A DNA stretch of 64,000 nucleotides, from positions 1-64,000 of the forward strand of contig NZ_PPXQ01000017.1 in the NCBI RefSeq assembly GCF_004798585.1, given 5' to 3'. The stretch comes from Massilia sp. Mn16-1_5 (GTDB taxonomy: Bacteria; Pseudomonadota; Gammaproteobacteria; Burkholderiales; Burkholderiaceae_D). Under the pieces are notes generated by a model. It was not told the origin of the DNA and did not search any database. It was given only the letters and a program-made list of their open reading frames with translations. Every line of letters begins with the position of its first letter. The first letter of the stretch is position 1. Below are positions 17,943 to 28,431 of this stretch, piece after piece. A program made the translations under genes and the position numbers.

Positions 17943-20900
17943 TCAGTGCGTGCGCTGATTCGCCATCCGCTCCGCGCGCCGCTTCGCCACGTCGCCCAGC
18001 ACGGCGTGCACATGGTCCAGGTTCGCCGGCTTGGTGAGGTGGGCGTCGAAGCCCGCGGCGGACGAGCGCTGGCGGTCCTCGGCCGCACCCCAGCCAGTCA
18101 GGGCGACCAGGGTCGCCTGGGCCATGCCGTCGAGCTGGCGCAGCGCCAGCGCCACTTCCAGGCCGCTCTGGTCGGGCAGGCCGATGTCGAGGAACACCGC
18201 GTCCGGACGCAGCGCACCGGCCTGCGCCAGCGCCGCCGCGCCGTCGTGGGCGAGCGTCACGGTGTGGCCGTGCATCTCGAGCACGGCGCCCATCATCTGC
18301 GCCGCATCGACGTTGTCGTCGACCACCAGGATGCTCAGGCCGGCCACCTGAGGCAGGGGCTGCGCAGGAAGCGGGGCGGCGTCCAGCGGCGCCTGCAGCG
18401 CGTCGAGCGGCAGGACCACGGTGAAGCGGCTGCCTTGTTTCAAGCCCGCGCTCTCGGCCAGCACGCGTCCGCCGTGCAGTTCGACCAGGCGCTTGACCAG
18501 GTTCAGGCCCACGCCCAGGCCGCCCTGCGCCATGCCGGCGTCGTCGTGCACCTGCGCGTACATGTCGAAAATGACGGGCAACATCTCGGGCGCGATGCCG
18601 ATGCCGTTGTCGGTCACCGAGAGCACCACCTCGCCGCCGGCCAGCCGCGCCGCGACCTCGATCCGCCCGCCGCGCGGCGTGTACTTGGCCGCGTTGTTGA
18701 CCAGGTTGCTCAGCACCTGGGCGATGCGGTGGCGGTCGAGATCGAGGACCACCGGCAGCTGCGGCAGTGCCAGCGAGAGCCGATGCTGGCCGGCCGTGAC
18801 CAGGGGCGTGCTCATCTCGACCGCGTCCTTGACCACCTCGTCCAGGCGCACGTGGCTGCGCCGCAGTTCGACCTTGCCCTCGGACAGGCGCGCCATGTCG
18901 AGCAGGTCGTCGACCAGGTGCACCATGTGGTCGACCTGGCGCTTGATCATGTCCTGCACCTTGCCCGACTGCGCCGCCGACGGATTCACCCGCATCAGCT
19001 CCAGGCCGGTGCGGATCGGCGCCAGTGGATTGCGCAGTTCGTGCGCCAGCGTGAACAGGAACTCGCTCTGCATGCGGTTCTTCTTGGCCAGTTCGTGCGC
19101 CAGGCGCTGCAGTTCTTCCTCCGCCTCGGTGCGCGCGTGCACGTCGGTGACGGTGCCGACATAGCCGCTGAAGCGGCCGTCGTCGCCGAAGCGCGGCGTG
19201 CCGGCATCGATGAACCAGCGGTAGGTGCCGTCGTGGCGGCGCAGGCGGTAGTCGATCCGGAACGCCTCGCCTGCGGCGGCCGCGGACAGGAAGGTGTCGC
19301 GCGTGCGTTCCAGGTCGTCCGGATGGACGTTCTCGATCCAGCCGAGTCCCCGGTCCTGCTCCCAGCTGCGGCCCGTGTACTCGTACCAGCGGCGGCTCAG
19401 GTAAGTGCACAGGTGCTGTTCGTCGGTGGTCCACAGCATGACCGGGGCGACGTCGACCAGGGTATGGAAGTAGGACTCGCGCATGGCCGCCGTCTGCAGC
19501 TGCTGGCGCCGTTCGCGGCCCTGCTGCACCTGGCGCTGCACGCGCGCGAGCAGCTCGCCGGCCGCGAAGGGTTTCACCAGGTAGTCGTCGGCGCCGGCCT
19601 GCAGGCCTTCGACCTTGGCTTCCTCGCCGGCGCGCGCCGACAGCAGGATCACCGGCAGGTCGCGCAAGACCTCGCTCGCGCGAATGCGCGCGATCAGGCC
19701 GAAGCCGTCGAGCCTGGGCATCATCACGTCGCTCAGCAGCAGGTCGGGTGGATCGCGCAGCAGGCGCTCGAAGGCGGCTTCGCCGTCGGCGCAGACGGCC
19801 ACCTCGGCATGCGGATCGAGCAGGGCCTTCAGGTAGGCGCGCATGTCGTTGTTGTCGTCGGCGATCAGGATGCGCGGCAGCGGCGCGGCCGGCAGCAGCA
19901 GGGTGGCGCCGGACAGGCGCGCGCTGGAGGGGGCCTGTTCGTCGGGCAGCCAGCGCAGCGCTTCCTCGACGAAGGCGGCGCCCATGCGCTGCGTCCCGGA
20001 CGGCTCGGTTCCCGGCGCGTCCAGGAGCCTGTCCTCGGGCAGGTGCGCATGACCGAAAGGCAGGTCGACGTCGAAGCGCGTGCCTGCGCCCTCGACGCTG
20101 TGCACCTGGATGCTGCCGCCGTGCAGGCGCACCAGTTCCTGGATCAGCGCCAGGCCGATGCCGGTGCCTTCGTAGGTCCGTCCGGGCGTGCCCTCGATGC
20201 GGTGGAAGCGCTCGAACACGCGCGGCAGTTCGGCGCCCGGGATGCCGCTGCCGGTGTCGCGCACCGACAGGCGGGCCATGCCTTCATGCCGGCCCAGCGA
20301 CACGGTGACGCTGCCGGCAAGCGTGAATTTAAAGGCGTTCGACAGCAGGTTGAACACGATTTTTTCCCACATGTCGCGGTCGACCCAGACCGGTTCGTTC
20401 AAGTCCTGCAGGTCGACCTCGTAGCGCAGGCCTCCCTTGGCCATGGCCGATTCGAACACGCTGGCGAGATCCGCCGTCAGGCGTGCGAGCTCGGTTGGCG
20501 CATAGGTCGCCTGCACCCGGCCGGCTTCGATGCGCGAAAAATCGAGCAGCGAGTTCACCAGCTTCAGGAGGCGCAGCGCGTTGCGGTGGGTGACGTCGAT
20601 GCGCCGGCGCTGGACGGCGCCGAGCGGCTCGTCCAGGTCGGCCAGGGCATCGTCGAGCGGTCCCAGGATCAGCGTCAGCGGCGTGCGAAATTCGTGCGAG
20701 ACATTCGAGAAGAAGGCGGTCTTGGCGCGGTCGATCTGCGCCAGTTCCTCGGCGCGGCGCTGCTCCTTTTCGTAAGCGACGACGTTGCCGACGGCCGTGT
20801 TCAGGGCCGCGCCCAGCAGGTCATAGAAGCCGAGATAGTCGGCATCGAGCGCACGCGCGGCGCTCACGCCGGCAACCGCAAAGCCAAATAATGCTTCCTG

Positions 20901-21782
20901 TCCGGGCAGGGCAATCGGAAGCACCAGCGCCGCATCGGGCGGCGCCTCGTACATCCCGCATGGCGTGCCGCCGAAACGCGGCGCCAGGCCACCGACCTGT
21001 TGCGCTTTGCCGATCTGCGCGGTGCGTGCGAAGGGCCAGCAGGCGTCGTCCAGGGCCAGGCGCTGCGGCGCCAGCAGCGGGTGTGCTTCCAGGCCGACGC
21101 CGCAGCGCAGGACGAGCTGACCGCTGTCGGCGTCGATCTGGTAGACCAGCAGGAAGGGCAGGTCGAGCGTCATGTGCGCGTGCTGGGCCACGATGCCGTG
21201 ACCGATCTCGTCGAGCGTGCGGGCGTCGGCAATGTCGACGCTCAGGTCGCGCAGGGCCTTGGTGCGGCGTGCGTTCAGCACCGTCGGCGTCGATTCGGTA
21301 ATCGGGTGGAAGATGCCGCCCACTTCGCCCGACTCGTCGCGGATCGGCGAAAACGAGAAGGTCATGAAAGCTTCCTCGAGGTAGCCGAGGCGGTCGAGGA
21401 ACATGCGCTGGTCGCGGATGTAGGCGCCTTCGCCCTGGTGGGCGCGATCAAAAGCGTCGCCCACTACCGGCAGCGCGCTGGCCCAGATTTCCTTGAACGG
21501 CGCCCCCATCGCCTGCGGATGCAGGTCGCCGCAGATCGGGCGGTAGGCGTCGTTATAGATCTGGATGTCGTCGGGACCCCAGGCCACCAGGATCGGGAAG
21601 GTCGAGGACAGGCACAGGCTGACCGAAGTGCGCAGGCTCTGCGGCCAGCTTTCGAGGGGACCCAGGGGCGTCTTCGACCAATCCATCGAACGGATCAGGG
21701 CGCCCATCTCTCCGCCGCCCGCAAGCCAGCCAAGGTCGTCGTTCCCGGCAGCCGGGGAGGGGGGAAGCGAGGGCATTGTCAT
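17943..21782 (-). CDS. Double hybrid sensor histidine kinase (PAS-GAF-HK-REC-PAS-HK-REC)
   Basis: A 1279-residue soluble phosphorelay protein with two complete kinase cores. In order: N-terminal PAS-like domain (about 45-165), GAF-like domain (about 175-335), HisKA with SHEFRTPLT near residue 360, HATPase (about 470-590), receiver with IADDNNDMR near 638 and SDVMMP, PAS (about 770-890, VDVAPVMLWTTD), second HisKA with AHELRNPLAP near 912, second HATPase, and a terminal receiver with VVDDNVDA and LDIGLPDQSG near 1196. No membrane helix is visible, so the signal is probably cytoplasmic. No Hpt or output regulator is adjacent. Two kinase-receiver cassettes in one chain suggest fusion or duplication. 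Confidence 0.9.
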   Translation of the reverse strand: MTMPSLPPSPAAGNDDLGWLAGGGEMGALIRSMDWSKTPLGPLESWPQSLRTSVSLCLSSTFPILVAWGPDDIQIYNDAYRPICGDLHPQAMGAPFKEIWASALPVVGDAFDRAHQGEGAYIRDQRMFLDRLGYLEEAFMTFSFSPIRDESGEVGGIFHPITESTPTVLNARRTKALRDLSVDIADARTLDEIGHGIVAQHAHMTLDLPFLLVYQIDADSGQLVLRCGVGLEAHPLLAPQRLALDDACWPFARTAQIGKAQQVGGLAPRFGGTPCGMYEAPPDAALVLPIALPGQEALFGFAVAGVSAARALDADYLGFYDLLGAALNTAVGNVVAYEKEQRRAEELAQIDRAKTAFFSNVSHEFRTPLTLILGPLDDALADLDEPLGAVQRRRIDVTHRNALRLLKLVNSLLDFSRIEAGRVQATYAPTELARLTADLASVFESAMAKGGLRYEVDLQDLNEPVWVDRDMWEKIVFNLLSNAFKFTLAGSVTVSLGRHEGMARLSVRDTGSGIPGAELPRVFERFHRIEGTPGRTYEGTGIGLALIQELVRLHGGSIQVHSVEGAGTRFDVDLPFGHAHLPEDRLLDAPGTEPSGTQRMGAAFVEEALRWLPDEQAPSSARLSGATLLLPAAPLPRILIADDNNDMRAYLKALLDPHAEVAVCADGEAAFERLLRDPPDLLLSDVMMPRLDGFGLIARIRASEVLRDLPVILLSARAGEEAKVEGLQAGADDYLVKPFAAGELLARVQRQVQQGRERRQQLQTAAMRESYFHTLVDVAPVMLWTTDEQHLCTYLSRRWYEYTGRSWEQDRGLGWIENVHPDDLERTRDTFLSAAAAGEAFRIDYRLRRHDGTYRWFIDAGTPRFGDDGRFSGYVGTVTDVHARTEAEEELQRLAHELAKKNRMQSEFLFTLAHELRNPLAPIRTGLELMRVNPSAAQSGKVQDMIKRQVDHMVHLVDDLLDMARLSEGKVELRRSHVRLDEVVKDAVEMSTPLVTAGQHRLSLALPQLPVVLDLDRHRIAQVLSNLVNNAAKYTPRGGRIEVAARLAGGEVVLSVTDNGIGIAPEMLPVIFDMYAQVHDDAGMAQGGLGVGLNLVKRLVELHGGRVLAESAGLKQGSRFTVVLPLDALQAPLDAAPLPAQPLPQVAGLSILVVDDNVDAAQMMGAVLEMHGHTVTLAHDGAAALAQAGALRPDAVFLDIGLPDQSGLEVALALRQLDGMAQATLVALTGWGAAEDRQRSSAAGFDAHLTKPANLDHVHAVLGDVAKRRAERMANQRTH

Positions 21783-21891
21783 CGGACTGGGCTTACGAAA
21801 TGATGAAAAAATAGCAGCACATTCTAAGCGAAATGGATGAAATTAAAGAAATTATCGAATTTAATTGTGTTGTTAGGCAGCCATACCGGCA

Positions 21892-23454
21892 TCAGCCACG
21901 CTGCAGGCGCGGGCTGCGCGCCGCCGCGGTGAAGGCAGCCAGCTCCGACTGGCTTGACGCCGGATCGCGCACGTCGTCGAGCGCCATGAAGCGCGTGCGC
22001 GTCGCACTTGGCGTCACCTCCATCAGCATGTAGCCGCGCCGGTCGCTGCGCCCGTACAGCATGTGCGGATTGCGCCCAAGGTTTTCCGCGGTGCGCGCCT
22101 GCGGCCGCGAACTCGAGGTGACCGAGGTGCCGCACAGTTCCGCCGCGACGACCGGGTTCGCCTTCGACACCGGCCGCGAGAAATCGCGCCGCAGTTCGCT
22201 CGCATAGAAGGTGTGGACGTCGCCCGCCAGCACCAGCGGATTCCTGGCGCCGCTCTTCACCAAGGTATCGAGCAAACGCCGCCGCGCCAGCGGATAGCCG
22301 TCCCAGCCATCGGTCCAGAAGCGGCCGTCCTCGGGAGATTGAACGGGAACGCCGCTCGACTGCGCCATCGGCGTCTGCTGCGCCAGGATGTTCCAGTACG
22401 CGCGCGACGACTGCAGGCCCTGGGCCAGCCAGGCTTCCTGTTCGCCGCCCAGCATCGTGCGTGCGGGGTCGCGCAGCGCGTCGCAGGCGCGCGCCAGCAC
22501 GACATTCGAGCCGCCGCGGCCCGGCTTCGAGCAGGGTAGTGGCGAACGGTACTGGCGGTCGTCGAGCACGTGGAAGCGCGCCAGGCGGCCCCAGTCATAG
22601 CGCTGGTACATGCGCATGCTCTTGAGGCGGCCATCGCGCGGCGGCGGCAGGCGCAGCGGCATGTGTTCGTAAAAGGCTTGATAGGCCGCGGCGCGGCGGG
22701 CGGCGAAATCCTCGGATAGACGCTCGTCGATGTCGCCGGCGTAGTCGTTGGCGACTTCATGGTCGTCCCAGGTCACGATCCAGGGCGCGGCCAGGTGCGC
22801 CGCCTGCAGGTCGCGGTCGCTTTTGTATTGCGCATAGCGCGCGCGGTACTGGGCCAGCGTGAAGGATTCGTCGCTGCGCACCGCGCGCGGCGGATGCTGC
22901 AGGCGATACGGGCCCCATTCATAGATGTAGTCGCCGAGGAAGGCGACCAGGTCGGGTGCTGCGGCGGCAATGTGGCGGTGCGCCGCGTAGTGGCCGAATT
23001 CCCAGTGCTGGCAGGAGGCGACCGCCAGCTTCAATCGCGACGGCAGGGCGCCGGGTGCGGGCGCCGTACGCGTGCGCCCGACCGGGCTGACCGCGTCGCC
23101 CAGCATGAAGCGGTACCAGTACCAACGGTCCGGCTGCAGCCCCTTCGCGTCGACATGTACGCTGTGGGCGAGCTCGGGGGAGGCGACCGCGCTGCCGCGC
23201 GCTGCAATCTTCCTGAACGCTTCGTCCTCGGCCACTTCCCAACGCACATTCAGGGCCAGCGGCGGCACCGATGCGGCGTTCAGGGGATCGGACAGGATGC
23301 GGGTCCAGAGGATGACCGCATCGGGAAGGGGAGAACCGGAGGCGACGCCGAGGGAGAAAGGATAAGCGGGACTGGCAGCAGCTGCACCGGAAGGTACGGC
23401 GACTGCGGCCGTCAGGCGCGCCGCGTCAAGTAGGAAGCTGCGGCGCGTGTTCAA
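21892..23454 (-). CDS. phoD: PhoD-type alkaline phosphatase, twin-arginine exported
   Basis: A 520-residue periplasmic phosphodiesterase/phosphatase. The N-terminus MNTRRSFLLDAARL has the RRxFL twin-arginine pattern, as for Tat-exported metalloenzymes. Family features include GVASGSPLPDAVILWTRI, the FLGDYIYEWG metal-site segment, TWDDHEVANDY and LAGDVHTFYASEL. PhoD enzymes use Fe3+ and Ca2+ and cleave phosphate esters of nucleotides and phospholipids. The start is a TTG that directly abuts the TAA of the thioesterase gene upstream, so the two genes are co-transcribed. No Pho box is claimed. Confidence 0.88.
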   Translation of the reverse strand: MNTRRSFLLDAARLTAAVAVPSGAAAASPAYPFSLGVASGSPLPDAVILWTRILSDPLNAASVPPLALNVRWEVAEDEAFRKIAARGSAVASPELAHSVHVDAKGLQPDRWYWYRFMLGDAVSPVGRTRTAPAPGALPSRLKLAVASCQHWEFGHYAAHRHIAAAAPDLVAFLGDYIYEWGPYRLQHPPRAVRSDESFTLAQYRARYAQYKSDRDLQAAHLAAPWIVTWDDHEVANDYAGDIDERLSEDFAARRAAAYQAFYEHMPLRLPPPRDGRLKSMRMYQRYDWGRLARFHVLDDRQYRSPLPCSKPGRGGSNVVLARACDALRDPARTMLGGEQEAWLAQGLQSSRAYWNILAQQTPMAQSSGVPVQSPEDGRFWTDGWDGYPLARRRLLDTLVKSGARNPLVLAGDVHTFYASELRRDFSRPVSKANPVVAAELCGTSVTSSSRPQARTAENLGRNPHMLYGRSDRRGYMLMEVTPSATRTRFMALDDVRDPASSQSELAAFTAAARSPRLQRG

Positions 23455-23895
23455 TTAGGGATGCGAGATCAGCGACTCGATCGGCGGCAGCTGGCGCGGC
23501 TTGCGGTCCGGGCCAGTGGCGACATAGGTCAGGGTCGCCTCGGTGACCTTGACGATGTTCGACTGCAGGCGGTTGCGCTCGGCGTAGACCTCGACGTAGA
23601 CCGTGATCGAGGTATTGCCGACCTTGACGATGTCGGCGTAGAAGGAGAGCAGGTCGCCGACGAACACCGGGTTCTTGAACAGGAAGGAGTTCACGGCAAT
23701 GGTGGCGACGCGGCCGTTGGCGCGGCGGGTGGCCGGCAGCGAGCCGGCGATGTCGACTTGCGCCATGATCCAGCCGCCGAAGACGTCGCCGTAGACGTTC
23801 GCGTCCGGCGGGCCCGGCATCACACGCAGCTGCGGCATTTTCCCCTCCGGCAGACGGTTGGTGTGGACAGGGGCGGTGTTTTCGGGCGTCGTCAT
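23455..23895 (-). CDS. Acyl-CoA thioesterase (YciA/BFIT hotdog family)
   Basis: A 146-residue single hotdog-fold protein that hydrolyses acyl-CoA thioesters. The active-site helix region is DANVYGDVFGGWIMAQVDIAG, with the family's catalytic Asp and GG turn, followed by NSFLFKNPVFVGDLLSFYA. Length fits YciA-type hexameric thioesterases, which act on a broad set of CoA esters. It starts at an ATG 62 bp from the divergent ABC transporter start and is immediately followed by phoD with no intergenic base. Confidence 0.88.
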   Translation of the reverse strand: MTTPENTAPVHTNRLPEGKMPQLRVMPGPPDANVYGDVFGGWIMAQVDIAGSLPATRRANGRVATIAVNSFLFKNPVFVGDLLSFYADIVKVGNTSITVYVEVYAERNRLQSNIVKVTEATLTYVATGPDRKPRQLPPIESLISHP

Positions 23896-23957
23896 CTTGA
23901 AATCTCGTGAAAAGCTACAATCGTCCCGAATTGAACCATAAATCCCGGACCCCTGCC

Positions 23958-25808
23958 ATGCGACGCTCCTCCCCCAGTTCCCTCCCGCCCGCGCCGAACG
24001 CGACAGGCCGCCAGCGCAGCGACTGGGCCACCCTGAAAACCCTGTTCCCCTACCTCTGGGTCTACAAATGGCGCGTGATCGCCGCGCTCGGCGCGCTGAT
24101 CGGCGCGAAGATGGCCAACGTCGGCGTGCCGCTGGTGCTGAAACAACTGATCGACCAGCTCGCCATCGATCCCGCCCACCCGCAGGCCCTGCTGGTCCTG
24201 CCGCTGGGCGCGCTGGTCGCCTATGGCCTGCTGCGCTTGTCGACCACCGTGTTTACGGAACTGCGCGAATTCCTGTTCGCGCGCGTGACCCAGCGCGCGG
24301 TGCGCACGATTGCCTTAAAGGTGTTCCGGCACCTGCACGCGCTGTCGCTGCGCTTTCACCTGAACCGCCAGACCGGCGGCATGACGCGCGACATCGAACG
24401 CGGCACGCGCGGCGTGAACTCGCTGATCTCGTACTCGCTCTTCAACGTGCTGCCGACCCTGGTCGAGATCACGCTGGTGCTGGGCTACCTGGTCATCCAT
24501 TACGACAAGTGGTTTTCCATTATTACGGCCGCGGCGCTGGCTACTTACATCACCTTCACCGTGCTCGTCACCGAATGGCGCACCCATTTCCGGCGCACGA
24601 TGAACGAGCTCGACTCGAAAGCCAATACCAAGGCGATCGATTCCCTGCTCAACTACGAGACCGTCAAATACTTCGGCAATGAAGACTACGAAGCAAAACG
24701 CTACGACCAGGGCCTGCAGCACTACGAGAACGCCGCGGTGCGCTCGCAGACCTCCCTGTCGGTACTGAACACCGGCCAGTCGCTGATCATCGCGACAGCC
24801 GTGACGCTGATCCTGTGGCGCGCGACCGAGGGCGTGATTGCCGGGACCATGTCGCTGGGCGACCTGGTGCTGGTGAACTCCTTCATGATCCAGCTGTACA
24901 TCCCGCTGAATTTTTTAGGCGTGATCTACCGCGAGATCAAGCAGGCGCTGGCCGACATGGAGAGGCTGTTCGGCCTGCTCGACCAGAACCGCGAAGTGGC
25001 CGATTCGCCGGACGCGCAGCCGCTGGTGACGCAGGGCGCGCGCGTCGAATTCTCCCACGTGGAATTCAGCTATGAGACCAAGCGCCAGATCCTGTTCGAC
25101 GTCGACTTCGCGATTCCGGCCGGGACCACCACGGCCGTCGTCGGCCACAGTGGTTCCGGCAAGTCGACCCTCTCTCGCCTGCTGTTCCGTTTCTATGACG
25201 TGAACAAGGGCGCGATCAGCATCGACGGCCAGGACATCCGCCAGGTCACGCAAGCCTCGCTGCGCGCGGCGATCGGTATCGTGCCGCAGGATACGGTGCT
25301 GTTCAACGACACCATCGAATACAACATTGCCTACGGCCGCCCGGGCGCGAGTCGCGAAGACATCGTCGCCGCCGCGCGCGCGGCCTCGATCCACGATTTT
25401 ATTGAAAGCCTGCCGGACGGGTACGCGACCATGGTCGGCGAGCGGGGATTAAAACTGTCGGGCGGAGAAAAGCAGCGGGTGGCAATCGCGCGCACCTTGC
25501 TGAAAAATCCGGCGATCCTGATTTTCGACGAGGCGACGTCGGCGCTCGATTCGAAGTCGGAGCAGGCAATCCAGGCGCAGCTGAAGGAGATTGCGCGCAA
25601 CCGCACGACGCTGGTGATCGCGCACAGGTTGTCGACGATCGCGGATGCGCAGCAGATCATCGTGCTCGATCATGGCAAGATCGTCGAACGCGGCACGCAC
25701 CAGAGCTTGCTGGCGGCGCGTGGCCTGTATGCGCAGATGTGGGAGCGGCAGCTGGCGCGGCCGGATGAGGAGTTGGCGAGTCCGCCGCTGGAGTTGCAGG
25801 GGGAATGA
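23958..25808 (+). CDS. ABC exporter, fused permease/ATPase (Atm1/HMT1-like)
   Basis: A 616-residue half-transporter. Six membrane helices span about residues 35-330, with LNRQTGGMTRDIERGTRG in the first cytoplasmic loop and the Atm1-type NYETVKYFGNE motif. The ATPase domain has Walker A GHSGSGKSTL, signature LSGGEKQR, Walker B ILIFDEATSALD and switch histidine IAHRLST. The ETVKYFGNE signature is characteristic of Atm1/HMT1/ABCB7-type exporters of glutathione-linked sulfur or metal conjugates; the cargo here is inferred. The ATG at 23958 is preferred to an upstream in-frame ATG at 23907, which lies only 11 bp from the divergent thioesterase. Confidence 0.9.
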   Translation: MRRSSPSSLPPAPNATGRQRSDWATLKTLFPYLWVYKWRVIAALGALIGAKMANVGVPLVLKQLIDQLAIDPAHPQALLVLPLGALVAYGLLRLSTTVFTELREFLFARVTQRAVRTIALKVFRHLHALSLRFHLNRQTGGMTRDIERGTRGVNSLISYSLFNVLPTLVEITLVLGYLVIHYDKWFSIITAAALATYITFTVLVTEWRTHFRRTMNELDSKANTKAIDSLLNYETVKYFGNEDYEAKRYDQGLQHYENAAVRSQTSLSVLNTGQSLIIATAVTLILWRATEGVIAGTMSLGDLVLVNSFMIQLYIPLNFLGVIYREIKQALADMERLFGLLDQNREVADSPDAQPLVTQGARVEFSHVEFSYETKRQILFDVDFAIPAGTTTAVVGHSGSGKSTLSRLLFRFYDVNKGAISIDGQDIRQVTQASLRAAIGIVPQDTVLFNDTIEYNIAYGRPGASREDIVAAARAASIHDFIESLPDGYATMVGERGLKLSGGEKQRVAIARTLLKNPAILIFDEATSALDSKSEQAIQAQLKEIARNRTTLVIAHRLSTIADAQQIIVLDHGKIVERGTHQSLLAARGLYAQMWERQLARPDEELASPPLELQGE

Positions 25809-25851
25809 TGTTGGGCGCTGTTGCGTAAGGCGCCAGCGGTTCGCACGGTCC

Positions 25852-25924
25852 CCGCGGGCATGCCCGCCCTACGGTACGCTTCTACCCGTGGCGGTGGTGC
25901 ACCGTAGGGCGGGCATGCCCGCGG
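25852..25924. repeat. Intergenic palindrome, type A copy 2
   Basis: Arms of 24 bases, 25852-25875 and 25901-25924, are perfect reverse complements around a 25-base loop. Each arm contains GCGGGCATGCCCGC and the GTAGGGCGGGC motif. The base context to the right, GCGGATTCA, is shared with copy 1. It lies between convergent genes (ABC exporter and asparaginase). Confidence 0.9.
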
Positions 25925-25969
25925 ATTCAATCCACCATTAACGTTAAACGCGCCAGCGCCACCAACACA

Positions 25970-27055
25970 TCAATACGTCCAGAACATCTTCTGGATATCG
26001 CGCGTATTGGTCGTCTTGGTCAAGGCCAGCATCAGCAGGATGCGCGCCTTCTGCGGCGACAGGTTATCGCCCACCACGAAGTCCAGCTCATCGTCGTTCG
26101 CCTCGCCGTTGCGCGCCACGATGCCCTGGCCGACGCGGCTCGAGCGCACGATGAGCACGCCCTTCTTGCGCGCGGCGGAGAGCGCCGGACGCACCTTCGC
26201 CGGCAGCGAACCGTCGCCCACGCCCGCATGCACCAGCCCCTTGGCTCCGGACGCCACCAGCGCATCGATCGCGACCGGGCCCACGTTCGCATGGGCGTAG
26301 GCGACTTCCACCTGCGGCAGCACGGACAGGTTCATGACGTCGAACTCGGTGTCGACCGTATGCTTGCGCGTCGTGGCGCGGTAGAAGAAGGGCTTGCCGC
26401 CGACGATGTAGCCGAGCATGCCCAGTTCCGTCGTCTTGAAGGTGTCGAGCGAGGTGGTATTCGTCTTGCTGACATCGCGCGCGCCGTTGATCTGGTCGTT
26501 CAGGACGACCAGCACGCCGCGTCCGACCGCATCTTGCGAGCCCGCCAGCAGCACGGCGTTGTAGAGATTGGCCGGGCCGTCGGCCGACATGGCGGTCGAA
26601 GGACGCATCGAGCCGACCAGCACCACCGGCTTTTTACTCTTGACGACCAGGTTCAGGAAATACGCCGTCTCTTCCAGCGTGTCGGTGCCGTGGGTGATGA
26701 CGATGCCGTCGACATTCGATTGCGCCAGCAGGGTGTTGACGCGCTTGGCCAAGGTCAGCCAGTGCTCGTTGCCCATGTTCTCGCTGGCGATCTGGAACAC
26801 CTGCTCGCCGCTGACGTTGGCGATTTTCGTCATCTCGGGCACGGCCTGGATCAGCGCCTGCACGCCGACGGTGGCGGCCGTGTAGCCGACCGTGGTGGTA
26901 CTGGTCGCGCCGGTGCCGGCGATGGTCCCGCCGGTGGCGAGGATGGTCACGTTCGGCAGTTTTACCGAAGCGGTTTGCGCCTGCGCGGCCAGCGCAAGGC
27001 AGAACAGGAAGCCGAACAGCGCGGCGGCCGAGCGGGCGGTTTGACGGAACAACAT
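25970..27055 (-). CDS. ansB: Type II (periplasmic) L-asparaginase
   Basis: A 361-residue hydrolase releasing ammonia from asparagine (and often glutamine). A signal peptide ends near AAQAQT. The two threonine active-site motifs are present: ILATGGTIAGTG and ITHGTDTLEETAYFL; the catalytic lysine lies in the SMRPSTAMSADGP region context. The length and export signal place it in the high-affinity type II group. ATG 27055 is preceded by AAAGGAGAAGTACC, a strong ribosome-binding site. It is 19 bp downstream of an exported amidohydrolase gene, so the two form an operon. Confidence 0.93.
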   Translation of the reverse strand: MLFRQTARSAAALFGFLFCLALAAQAQTASVKLPNVTILATGGTIAGTGATSTTTVGYTAATVGVQALIQAVPEMTKIANVSGEQVFQIASENMGNEHWLTLAKRVNTLLAQSNVDGIVITHGTDTLEETAYFLNLVVKSKKPVVLVGSMRPSTAMSADGPANLYNAVLLAGSQDAVGRGVLVVLNDQINGARDVSKTNTTSLDTFKTTELGMLGYIVGGKPFFYRATTRKHTVDTEFDVMNLSVLPQVEVAYAHANVGPVAIDALVASGAKGLVHAGVGDGSLPAKVRPALSAARKKGVLIVRSSRVGQGIVARNGEANDDELDFVVGDNLSPQKARILLMLALTKTTNTRDIQKMFWTY

Positions 27056-27074
27056 GGTACTTCTCCTTTAAAAC

Positions 27075-28358
<1,284 letters not shown>

Positions 28359-28381
28359 GCGTGTCTCCCGTCTTCTTATAT

Positions 28382-28413
28382 GAAAAAAAGGCCTTCCATC
28401 GCTGGAAGGCCTT
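28382..28413 (-). terminator. Intrinsic terminator of the symporter gene
   Basis: Read on the minus strand, an 11-bp perfect stem (28403-28413 with 28388-28398, AAGGCCTTCCA) closes a short loop and runs into seven T residues. It follows the symporter stop by 18 bp and so separates it from the amidohydrolase-asparaginase pair. Confidence 0.88.
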
Positions 28414-28431
28414 GTCCGTGTCCCGTTGCGA

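Noticed and set aside
17889..20891. 1000-codon open frame on the + strand opposite the hybrid kinase
   Set aside because: It is antisense to a well-supported kinase, is rich in Arg, His and Gln with no domain, and is the usual stop-poor shadow of GC-rich coding DNA.
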